A stretch of DNA of 64,000 nucleotides from Ptiloglossa arizonensis. Its lineage: Eukaryota > Arthropoda > Insecta > Hymenoptera > Colletidae. Numbering within the stretch: position 1 is the first letter of the stretch; the number at the start of each line of letters is the position of its first letter. A program made the translations under genes and the position numbers. The stretch is taken from NCBI RefSeq assembly GCF_051014685.1, contig NW_027478402.1:496001-560000 (forward strand), read 5' to 3'. The notes beneath the pieces are model-generated. The model saw only the letters and a program-made list of their open reading frames with translations. It was not told the DNA's origin and ran no database searches. Shown here piece by piece: positions 10,401-21,237 of this stretch.

Positions 10401-12546
10401 TGTATTTTTCCCTAGGCCACTCTGATTAAGCGTTTGGAGCAGCAGAAGTGCGAAAGTTTGTTGTCTTCTCAACCATTTCTTAGCTTCAAACTCCCACATC
10501 TCGCGAACCGATTGACCAAACCCAAAAATTCCTACTACACCTGAAAGTAGAGACTCGCCCGATTACAACTGTATGTGTATTTTTTCCCTAGGCCATTCTG
10601 GTTAAGCGTTTGGAGCAGCAGAAGTGCGAAAAATTTGTTGCCTTCTCAAGCAGTTCTTAGCTTCAAACTCCCACATCTCGCGAACGGATTGACAAAACCC
10701 AAAAATTCCTACTACATCTGAATGTAGAAACTCGCCCGATTACAAAGGTATGTGTATTTTCTCCCTAGGCCATTCTGGTTAAGCGTTTGGAGCAGCAGAA
10801 TTGCGAAAAGTTTGTTGCCTTCTCAACCATTTCTTAGCTTCAAACTCCCATATCTCGCGAACGGATTGACCAAACCCAAAAATTCCTATTGCGTCTGAAA
10901 GTAGGAACTCGTACGATAACAACGGTATGTGTATTTTTTCCCAAGGCCATTCTGGTTAAGCGTTTGGAGCAGCTGAAGTGCGCAAAATTTGTTGCCCTCT
11001 CAACCATTTCTTGGCTTCCAACTCCCATATCTCGCGAACGGATTGACCAAACCCAAAAATTCCTATTGCGTCTGAATGTAGAAACTCGCCCTATTACAAC
11101 GGTTTGTGTATTTTTTCCCTATACTATTCTGGTTAAGCGTTTGAAGCAGCAGAATTGCGAAAAGTTTGTTGCCTTCTCAACCATTTCTTAGCTTCAAACT
11201 CCCACATCTCGCGAACGGATTGACCAAAACCAAAAATTCCTACTACATCTGAAAGTAGAAACTCTCCCGATTACAAAGGTATGTGTATTTTTTCCCTAGG
11301 CCATTCCGGTTAAGCGTTTGGAGCAGCAGAAGTGCGAAAAATTTGTTGTCTTCTCAACCGTATCTTAGCTTCAAACTCCCACATCTCGCGAACGGATTGA
11401 CCAAAACCAAAAATTCCTAATACATCTGAAAGTAGAAACTCTCCCGATTACAAAGGTATGTGTATTTTTTCCCTAGGACATTCTGGTTAAGCGTTTGGAG
11501 CAGCAGAAGTGCGAAAAATTTGTTGTCTTCTCAACCATTTCTTAGCTTCAAACTCCCATATCTCGCGAACGAATTGACCAAAACCAAAAATTCCTAATAC
11601 ATATGAAAGTAGAAGCTCGCCCGATTACAACGGCATGTGTATTTTTCCCTAGGCCATTCTGGTTAAGCGTTTGGAGCAGCAGAAGTGCGAAAAATTTGTT
11701 GCGTTCTCAAGCAGTTCTTAGCTTCAAACTCCCATATCTCGCGAACGGATTGACCACACCCAAAAATTCCTGCTGCGTGTGAATGTAGAAACTCGCCCGA
11801 TTACATCGGTTTGTGTATTTTTTCCCTATACTATTCTGGTTAAGCGTTAGAAGCAGCAGAAGTGCGAAAAGTTTGTTGCCTTCTCAACTATTTCTTAGCT
11901 TCAAACTCCCACATATCGCGAACGGATTGACCAAAACCAAAAATTTCTATTACATATGAAAGTAGAAGCTCGCCCGATTACAACGGCATGTGTATTTTTC
12001 CCTAGGCCATTCTGGTTAAGCGTTTGGAGCAGCAGAAGTGCGAAAAATTTTTTGCGTTCTCAAGCAGTTCTTAGCTTCAAACTCCCATATCTCGCGAACG
12101 GATTGACCACACCCAAAAATTCCTGCTGCGCCTGAATGTAGAAACTCTCCCGATTACAACGGTATGTGTATTTTTCCCTAGGCCACTCTGGTTAAGCGTT
12201 TGGAGCAGCAGAATTGCGAAAAGTTTGTTGTCTTCTCAACCATTTCTTAGATTCAAACTCCCACATCACGCGAACGGATTGACCAAAACCAAAAATTCCT
12301 ACTACATCTGAAAGTAGAAACTCTCCCGATTACAAAGGTATGTGTATTTTTTCCCTAGGCCATTCTGGTTAAGCGTTTGGAGCAGCAGAAGTGCGAAAAA
12401 TTTGTTGTCTTCTCAACCATTTCTTAGCTTCAAACTCCCATATCTCGCGAACGGATTGTCCAAACCCAAAAATTCCTATTACATATGAAAGTAGAAGCTC
12501 GCCCGATTACAACGGCATGTGTATTTTTCCCTAGGCCATTCTGGTT
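7460..12546. repeat. Higher-order repeat, 17 monomers (3,001 bp), one full and one partial copy
   Basis: The unit 7,460-10,460 is followed by a partial second copy, 10,461 to about 12,546. The marker CGCGAACCGA recurs at 7,501 and 10,502, and the GGAACTCGTACGATAAC monomer at about 7,905 and 10,906. About five substitutions are visible over the 2,087 shared bases: near 7,891 (C/T), 8,362 (T/A), 8,418 (T/A), 9,147 (G/T) and 9,459 (A/T). Copy 1 then passes into a GGGTTTGTTGCAGC monomer at 9,546, while copy 2 passes into the 5-mer block. Confidence 0.88.
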
Positions 12547-14664
12547 AAGCGTTTGGAGCAGCAGAAGTGCGAAAAATTTGTTGCGTTCTCAAGCAGTTCT
12601 TAGCTTCAAACTCCCATATCTCGCGAACGGATTGACCACACCCAAAAATTCCTGCTGCGTCTGAATGTAGAAACTCGCCCGATTACAACGGTATGTGTAT
12701 TTTATCCCTAGGCTGTTCTGGTTAAGCGTTTGGGGCAGCAGAAGTGCGAAAAATTTGTTGCCTTCTCAACCGTTTCTTAGCTTCCAACTCCCATATCTCG
12801 CGAACGGATTGACCAAACCCAAAAATTTCTATTACATATGAAAGTAGAAGCTCGCCCGATTACAACGGCATGTGTATTTTTCCCTAGGCCATTCTGGTTA
12901 AGCGTTTGGAGCAGCAGAAGTGCGAAAAATTTCTTGCGTTCTCAAGCAGTTCTTAGCTTCAAACTCCCATATCTCGCGAACGGATTGACCACACCCAAAA
13001 ATTCCTGCTGCGTCTGAATGTAGATACTCGCCCGATTACAACGGTTTGTGTATTTTTTCCCTATACTATTCTGGTTAAGCGTTTGAAGCAGCAGAAGTGC
13101 GAAAAGTTTGTTGCCTTCTCAACTATTTCTTAGCTTCAAACTCCCACATCTCGCGAACGGATTGACCAAAACCAAAAATTCCTACTACATCTGAAAGTAG
13201 AAACACTCCCGATTACAAAGGTATGTGTATTTTTTCCCTAAGCCATTCTGGTTAAGCGTTTGGAGCAGCAGAAGTGCGAAAAATTTGTTGTCTTCTCAAC
13301 CATTTCTTAGCTTCAAACTCCCATATCTCGCGAACGGATTGACCAAACCCAAAAATTCCTATTACATATGAAAGTAGAAGCTCGCCCGATTACAACGGCA
13401 TGTGTATTTTTCCCTAGGCCATTCTGGTTAAGCGTTTGTAGCAGCAGAAGTGCGAAAAATTTGTTGCGTTCTCAAGCAGTTCTTAGCTTCAAACTCCCAT
13501 ATCTCGCGAACGGATTGACCACACCCAAAAATTCCTGCTGCGTCTGAATGTAGAAACTCGCCCGATTACAACGGTATGTGTATTTTATCCCTAGGCTGTT
13601 CTGGTTAAGCGTTTGGGGCAGCAGAAGTGCGAAAAATTTGTTGCCTTCTCAACCGTTTCTTAGCTTCCAACTCCCATATCTCGCGAACGGATTGACCAAA
13701 CCCAAAAATTTCTATTACATATGAAAGTAGAAGCTCGCCCGATTACAACGGCATGTGTATTCTTCCCTAGGCCATTCTGGTTAAGCGTTTGGAGCAGCAG
13801 AAGTGCGAAAAATTTGTTGCGTTCTCAAGCAGTTCTTAGCTTCAAACTCCCATATCTCGCGAACGGATTGACCACACCCAAAAATTCCTGCTGCGTCTGA
13901 ATGTAGAAACTCGCCCGATTACAACGGTATGTGTATTTTTCCCTAGGCCACTCTGGTTAAGCGTTTGGAGCAGCAGAATTGCGAAAAGTTTGTTGTCTTC
14001 TCAACCATTTCTTAGATTCAAACTCCCACATCACGCGAACGGATTGACCAAAACCAAAAATTCCTACTACATCTGAAAGTAGATACTCTCCCGATTACAA
14101 AGGTATGTGTATTTTTTCCCTAGGCCATTCTGGTTAAGCGTTTGGAGCAGCAGAAGTGCGAAAAATTTGTTGTCTTCTCAACCATTTCTTAGCTTCAAAC
14201 TCCCATATCTCGCGAACGGATTGACCAAACCCAAAAATTCCTATTACATATGAAAGTAGAAGCTCGCCCGATTACAACGGCATGTGTATTTTTCCCTAGG
14301 CCATTCTGGTTAAGCGTTTGGAGCAGCAGAAGTGCGAAAAATTTGTTGCGTTCTCAAGCAGTTCTTAGCTTCAAACTCCCATATCTCGCGAACGGATTGA
14401 CCACACCCAAAAATTCCTGCTGCGTCTGAATGTAGAAACTCGCCCGATTACAACGGTATGTGTATTTTATCCCTAGGCTGTTCTGGTTAAGCGTTTGGGG
14501 CAGCAGAAGTGCGAAAAATTTGTTGGCTTCTCAACCGTTTCTTAGCTTCCAGCTCCCATATCTCGCGAACGGATTGACCAAACCCAAAAATTTCTATTAC
14601 ATATGAAAGTAGAAGCTCGCCCGATTACAACGGCATGTGTATTTTTCCCTAGGCCATTCTGGTT
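12547..14664. repeat. Higher-order repeat, 5 monomers (about 882 bp), about 2.4 copies
   Basis: The monomer order is: (1) GCGTTCTCAAGCAG with TTTTATCCCTAGGCTG; (2) GGGGCAGC with CTTCCAACTCC and CATATGAAAG; (3) GCGTTCTCAAGCAG with GACCACACCC; (4) GACCAAAACC with CTACTACATC; (5) GTTGTCTTCTC with CATATGAAAG. TATTTTATCC recurs at 12,699, 13,581 and 14,463, a step of exactly 882. Monomers 3 and 4 differ between cycles (GGTTTGTG and TATACT at 13,046-13,070 against GGTATGTG and CCACTC at 13,926-13,955), so this is an imperfect HOR. The same 5-mer order recurs inside the 15-, 14- and 29-monomer units downstream. Confidence 0.85.
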
Positions 14665-15194
14665 AAGCGTTTGGAGCAGCAGAAGTGCGAAAAATTTGTT
14701 GTTTTCTCAACCGCATCTTAGCTTCAAACTCCCACATCTCGCGAACGGATTGACCAAACCCAAAAATTCCTACTACATCTGAAAGTAGAAACTCGCCAGG
14801 TTACAACGGTATGTGTATTTTTTCCCTAGGCCATTCTGGTTAAGCGATTGGAGCAGCAGATGTGCGAAAAATTTGTTTTCTTCTCAACAATTTCTTAGCT
14901 TCAAACTCCCATAGCTCGCGAACGGATTGACCACACCCAAAAATTCCTACTACATCTGAAAGTAGAAACTCTCCCGATTACAAAGGTATGTGTATTTTTT
15001 CCCTAGGCCATTCTGGTTAAGCGTTTGGAGCAGCAGAAGTGCGAAAAATTTGTTGCCTTCTCAACCATTTCTTAGCTTCAAACTCCCATATCTCGCGAAC
15101 GGATTGACCAAACCCAAAAATTCCTGATGCGTCTGAATGTAGAAACTCGCCCGATTACAACGGTATGTGTATTTTTTCCCTAGGCCATTCTGGT
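14665..15194. repeat. Type A satellite, three divergent monomers
   Basis: Three monomers with the variants CGCCAGGTTACAACGG, GCGATTGGAGCAGCAGATG, TTTTCTTCTCAACAA and CTGATGCGTC. The GCGATTGG/TTTTCTTC monomer recurs at about 17,494, 20,144, 28,616, 31,090, 40,976, 46,099, 51,745 and 54,047. It therefore travels as a fixed member of the larger repeat unit. Confidence 0.85.
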
Positions 15195-16079
15195 TAAGCG
15201 TTTGGAGCAGCAGAACTGCGAAAAATTTTTTGCCTTCTCAACCATTTCTTGGCTTCAAACTCCAATATCTCGCGAACGGATTGACCTAACCCAAAAATTC
15301 CTACTGCATCTGAAAGTAGAAACTCGCCCGATTACAGCGGTATGTGTATTTTTTCCCTAGGCCATTCTGGTTAAGCGTTTGGAGCAGCAGAATTGCGAAA
15401 AATTTTTTGCCTTCTCAACCATTTCTTGGCTTCAAACTCCCATATCTCGCGAACGGATTGACCTAACCCAAAAATTCCTGTTGCATCTGAAAGTAGAAAC
15501 TCGCCCGATTACAACGGTATGTGTATTTTCTCCCAAGGCCATTCTGGTTAAGCGTTTGGAGCAGCAGAAGTGCGAAAAATTTGTTGTCTTCTCAACCATT
15601 TCTTTGCTTCAAACTCCCATATCTCGCGAACGGATTGACCTAACCCAAAAATTCCTGTTGCGTCTGAAAGTAGAAACTCGCCCGATTACAACGGTATGTG
15701 TATTTTTTCCCTAGGCCGTTCTGGTTAAGCGTTAGGAGCAGCAGAATTGCGAAAAATTTTTTGCCTTCTCAACCATTTCTTGGCTTCAAACTCCCATATC
15801 TCGCGAACGGATTGACCTAACCCAAAAATTCCTACTGCATCTGAAAGTATAAACTCGCCCGATTACAACGGTATGTGTATTTTTTCCCTAGGCCATTCTG
15901 GTTAAGCGTTTGGAGCAGCAGAATTGCGAAAAATTTTTTGCCTTCTCAACCATTTCTTGGATTCAAACTCCCATATCTCGGGAACGGATTGACCTAACCC
16001 AAAAATTCCTACTGCATCTGAAAGTAGAAACCCGCCCGATTACAACGGTTTGTGTATTTTTTCCCTAGGCCATTCTGTT
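15195..16079. repeat. Type B five-monomer module, copy 1 (885 bp)
   Basis: Exactly five 177-bp type B monomers: AACTGCG with CTCCAATATC; AATTGCG with TTGCATC and CCCAAGG; AAGTGCG with TTTGCTTC; GTTAGGAGC with GTATAAACTC; and TTGGATTC with TCTCGGGAAC. The module is flanked by type A monomers on both sides. The TCTCGGGAAC variant destroys the TCGCGA palindrome in monomer 5. Confidence 0.9.
15372..15548 (+). repeat. Reference type B monomer (177 bp)
   Basis: A representative full monomer used here to phase the array. It starts at TAAGCG and ends just before the next TAAGCG. It contains TTTTTTGCC near position 33, TTGGCTTC near 55, the NruI-type palindrome TCGCGA near 75, GACCTAACCC near 88, TTGCATCTGAAAGTAG near 110 and GTATGTG near 145. 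This copy has CCCAAGG in place of the AvrII-type CCTAGG found in most monomers. By hand count a B monomer is about 42% G+C with 8 CpG. The phase is arbitrary; nothing shows where a biological unit begins. Confidence 0.9.
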
Positions 16080-19000
16080 TAAGCGTTTGGAGCAGCAGAA
16101 GTGCGAAAAATTTGTTGCGTTCTCAAGCAGTTCTTAGCTTCAAACTCCCATATCTCGCGAACGGATTGACCACACCCAAAAATTCCTGCTGCGTCTGAAT
16201 GTAGAAACTCGCCCGATTACAACGGTATGTGTATTTTATCCCTAGGCTGTTCTGGTTAAGCGTTTGGGTCAGCAGAAGTGCGAAAAATTTGTTGCCTTCT
16301 CAACCGTTTCTTAGCTTCCAACTCCCATATCTCGCGAACGGATTGACCAAACCCAAAAATTTCTATTACATATGAAAGTAGAAGCTCGCCCGATTACAAC
16401 GGCACGTGTATTTTTCCCTAGGCCATTCTGGTTAAGCGTTTGGAGCAGCAGAAGTGCGAAAAATTTGTTGCGTTCTCAAGCAGTTCTTAGCTTCAAACTC
16501 CCATATCTCGCGAACGGATTGACCACACCCAAAAATTCCTGCTGCGTCTGAATGTAGAAACTCGCCCGATTACAAAGGTATGTGTATTTTTCCCTAGGCC
16601 ACTCTGGTTAAGCGTTTGGAGCAGCAGAATTGCGAAAAGTTTGTTGTCTTCTCAACCATTTCTTAGATTCAAACTCCCACATCACGCGAACGGATTGACC
16701 AAAACCAAAAATTCCTACTACATCTGAAAGTAGAAACTCTCCCGATTACAAAGGTATGTGTATTTTTTCCCTAGGCCATTCTGGTTAAGCGTTTGGAGCA
16801 GCAGAAGTGCGAAAAATTTGTTGTCTTCTCAACCATTTCTTAGCTTCAAACTCCCATATCTCGCGAACGGATTGACCAAACCTAAAAATTCCTATTACAT
16901 ATGAAAGTAGAAGATCGCCCGATTACAACGGCATGTGTATTTTTCCCTAGGCCATTGTGGTTAAGCGTTTGGAGCAGCAGAAGTGCGAAAAATTTGTTGC
17001 GTTCTCAAGCAGTTCTTAGCTTCAATCTCCCATATCTCGCGAACGGATTGACCACACCCAAAAATTCCTGCTGCGTCTGAATGTAGAAACTCGCCCGATT
17101 ACAACGGTATGTGTATTTTATCCCTAGGCTGTTCTGGTTAAGCGTTTGGGGCAGCAGAAGTGCGAAAAATTTGTTGCCTTCTCAACCGTTTCTTAGCTTC
17201 CAACTCCCATATCTCGCGAACGGATTGACCAAACCCAAAAATTTCTATTACATATGAAAGTAGAAGCTCGCCCGTATACAACGGCATGTGTATTTTTCCC
17301 TAGGCCATTCTGGTTAAGCGTTTGGAGCAGCAGAAGTGCGAAAAATTTGTTGTTTTCTCAACCACATCTTAGCTTCAAACTCCCACATCTCGCGAACGGA
17401 TTGACCAAACCCAAAAATTCCTACTACATCTGAAAGTAGAAACTCGCCAGGTTACAACGGTATGTGTATTTTTTCCCTAGGCCATTCTGGTTAAGCGATT
17501 GGAGCAGCAGATGTGCGAAAAATTTGTTTTCTTCTCAACAATTTCTTAGCTTCAAACTCCCATATCTCGCGAACGGATTGACCACACCCAAAAATTCCTA
17601 CTACATCTGAAAGTAGAAACTCTCCCGATTACAAAGGTATGTGTATTTTTTCCCTAGGCCATTCTGGTTAAGCCTTTGGAGCAGCAGAAGTGCGAAAAAT
17701 TTGTTGCCTTCTCAACCATTTCTTAGCTTCAAACTCCCACATCTCGCGAACGGATTGACAAAACCCAAAAATTCCTACTACATCTGAATGTAGAAACTCG
17801 CCCGATTACAACGGTATGTGTATTTTCTCCCTAGGCCATTCTGGTTAAGCATTTGGAGCAGCAGAATTGCGAAAAGTTTGTTGCCTTCTCAACCATTTCT
17901 TAGCTTCAAACTCCCATATCTCGCGAACGGATTGACCACACCCAAAAATTCCTGCTGCGCCTGAATGTAGAAACTCGCCCGATTACAACGGTATGTGTAT
18001 TTTTCCCTAGGCCACTCTGGTTAAGCGTTTGGAGCAGCAGAATTGCGAAAAGTTTGTTGTCTTCTCAACCATTTCTTAGATTCAAACTCCCACATCACGC
18101 GAACGGATTGACCAAAACCAAAAATTCCTACTACATCTGAAAGTAGAAACTCTCCCGATTACAAAGGTATGTGTATTTTTTCCCTAGGCCATTCTGGTTA
18201 AGCGTTTGGAGCAGCAGAAGTGCGAAAAATTTGTTGTCTTCTCAACCATTTCTTAGCTTCAAACTCCCATATCTCGCGAACGGATTGACCAAACCCAAAA
18301 ATTCCTATTACATATGAAAGTAGAAGCTCGCCCGATTACAACGGCATGTGTATTTTTCCCTAGGCCATTCTGGTTAAGCGTTTGGAGCAGCAGAAGTGCG
18401 AAAAATTTGTTGCGTTCTCAAGCAGTTCTTAGCTTCAAACTCCCATATCTCGCGAACGGATTGACCAAACACAAAAATTCCACCTGCGTCTGAATGCAGA
18501 AACTCGACCGATTACAACGGTATGTGTACTTTTTCCCTAGGCCATTCTTGTTAAGGGTTTGTTGCAGCAGAAGTGGGAAAAATTTGTTGCCTTCTCAACC
18601 ATTTCTTGGATTCAAACTCCCATATCTCGGGAACGGATTGACCTAACCCAAAAATTCCTACTGCATCTGAAAGTAGAAACCCGCCCGATTACAACGGTTT
18701 GTGTATTTTTTCCCTAGGCCATTCTGTTTAAGCGTTTGGAGCAGCAGAAGTGCGAAAAATTTGTTGCGTTCTCAAGCAGTTCTTAGCTTCAAACTCCCAT
18801 ATCTCGCGAACGGATTGACCACACCCAAAAATTCCTGCTGCGTCTGAATGTAGAAACTCGCCCGATTACAACGGTATGTGTATTTTATCCCTAGGCTGTT
18901 CTGGTTAAGCGTTTGGGTCAGCAGAAGTGCGAAAAATTTGTTGCCTTCTCAACCGTTTCTTAGCTTCCAACTCCCATATCTCGCGAACGGATTGACCAAA

Positions 19001-21237
19001 CCCAAAAATTTCTATTACATATGAAAGTAGAAGCTCGCCCGATTACAACGGCACGTGTATTTTTCCCTAGGCCATTCTGGTTAAGCGTTTGGAGCAGCAG
19101 AAGTGCGAAAAATTTGTTGCGTTCTCAAGCAGTTCTTAGCTTCAAACTCCCATATCTCGCGAACGGATTGACCACACCCAAAAATTCCTGCTGCGTCTGA
19201 ATGTAGAAACTCGCCCGATTACAAAGGTATGTGTATTTTTCCCTAGGCCACTCTGGTTAAGCGTTTGGAGCAGCAGAATTGCGAAAAGTTTGTTGTCTTC
19301 TCAACCATTTCTTAGATTCAAACTCCCACATCACGCGAACGGATTGACCAAAACCAAAAATTCCTACTACATCTGAAAGTAGAAACTCTCCCGATTACAA
19401 AGGTATGTGTATTTTTTCCCTAGGCCATTCTGGTTAAGCGTTTGGAGCAGCAGAAGTGCGAAAAATTTGTTGTCTTCTCAACCATTTCTTAGCTTCAAAC
19501 TCCCATATCTCGCGAACGGATTGACCAAACCTAAAAATTCCTATTACATATGAAAGTAGAAGATCGCCCGATTACAACGGCATGTGTATTTTTCCCTAGG
19601 CCATTGTGGTTAAGCGTTTGGAGCAGCAGAAGTGCGAAAAATTTGTTGCGTTCTCAAGCAGTTCTTAGCTTCAATCTCCCATATCTCGCGAACGGATTGA
19701 CCACACCCAAAAATTCCTGCTGCGTCTGAATGTAGAAACTCGCCCGATTACAACGGTATGTGTATTTTATCCCTAGGCTGTTCTGGTTAAGCGTTTGGGG
19801 CAGCAGAAGTGCGAAAAATTTGTTGCCTTCTCAACCGTTTCTTAGCTTCCAACTCCCATATCTCGCGAACGGATTGACCAAACCCAAAAATTTCTATTAC
19901 ATATGAAAGTAGAAGCTCGCCCGTATACAACGGCATGTGTATTTTTCCCTAGGCCATTCTGGTTAAGCGTTTGGAGCAGCAGAAGTGCGAAAAATTTGTT
20001 GTTTTCTCAACCACATCTTAGCTTCAAACTCCCACATCTCGCGAACGGATTGACCAAACCCAAAAATTCCTACTACATCTGAAAGTAGAAACTCGCCAGG
20101 TTACAACGGTATGTGTATTTTTTCCCTAGGCCATTCTGGTTAAGCGATTGGAGCAGCAGATGTGCGAAAAATTTGTTTTCTTCTCAACAATTTCTTAGCT
20201 TCAAACTCCCATATCTCGCGAACGGATTGACCACACCCAAAAATTCCTACTACATCTGAAAGTAGAAACTCTCCCGATTACAAAGGTATGTGTATTTTTT
20301 CCCTAGGCCATTCTGGTTAAGCCTTTGGAGCAGCAGAAGTGCGAAAAATTTGTTGCCTTCTCAACCATTTCTTAGCTTCAAACTCCCACATCTCGCGAAC
20401 GGATTGACAAAACCCAAAAATTCCTACTACATCTGAATGTAGAAACTCGCCCGATTACAACGGTATGTGTATTTTCTCCCTAGGCCATTCTGGTTAAGCA
20501 TTTGGAGCAGCAGAATTGCGAAAAGTTTGTTGCCTTCTCAACCATTTCTTAGCTTCAAACTCCCATATCTCGCGAACGGATTGACCACACCCAAAAATTC
20601 CTGCTGCGCCTGAATGTAGAAACTCGCCCGATTACAACGGTATGTGTATTTTTCCCTAGGCCACTCTGGTTAAGCGTTTGGAGCAGCAGAATTGCGAAAA
20701 GTTTGTTGTCTTCTCAACCATTTCTTAGATTCAAACTCCCACATCACGCGAACGGATTGACCAAAACCAAAAATTCCTACTACATCTGAAAGTAGAAACT
20801 CTCCCGATTACAAAGGTATGTGTATTTTTTCCCTAGGCCATTCTGGTTAAGCGTTTGGAGCAGCAGAAGTGCGAAAAATTTGTTGTCTTCTCAACCATTT
20901 CTTAGCTTCAAACTCCCATATCTCGCGAACGGATTGACCAAACCCAAAAATTCCTATTACATATGAAAGTAGAAGCTCGCCCGATTACAACGGCATGTGT
21001 ATTTTTCCCTAGGCCATTCTGGTTAAGCGTTTGGAGCAGCAGAAGTGCGAAAAATTTGTTGCGTTCTCAAGCAGTTCTTAGCTTCAAACTCCCATATCTC
21101 GCGAACGGATTGACCAAACACAAAAATTCCACCTGCGTCTGAATGCAGAAACTCGACCGATTACAACGGTATGTGTACTTTTTCCCTAGGCCATTCTTGT
21201 TAAGGGTTTGTTGCAGCAGAAGTGGGAAAAATTTGTT
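15940..21237. repeat. Higher-order repeat, 15 monomers (2,649 bp), two apparently identical copies
   Basis: Copy 1 is 15,940-18,588 and copy 2 is 18,589-21,237. Private variants all recur at a step of 2,649: GGATTCAAAC with TCTCGGGAAC (15,961 and 18,610), GTTTGGGTCAGC (about 16,262 and 18,911), GGCACGTG (16,401 and 19,050), AGATCGCCC (about 16,911 and 19,560), CCATTGTGG, CAATCTCCC and CCCGTATAC. I saw no difference between the copies on reading. At 18,589 the GTGGGAAAAATTTGTTG monomer switches into type B sequence inside the shared GCCTTCTCAACCATTTCTT, which marks the exchange point. Either a very recent duplication or an assembly duplication would give this. Confidence 0.92.

Noticed and set aside
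15454..15475. Telomere-like CCTAACCC in type B monomers
   Set aside because: Only one unit per monomer within GACCTAACCC, never tandem, so it is not a telomeric tract.
15379..15714. Open frame of 111 codons, repeated at 26,505, 38,860, 43,983 and 52,463
   Set aside because: It is satellite read-through: 177 bp is a multiple of three, the start codon is TTG, the product is just two 59-residue periods of the repeat, and the copies exist because the DNA module is duplicated. No promoter or domain is seen.
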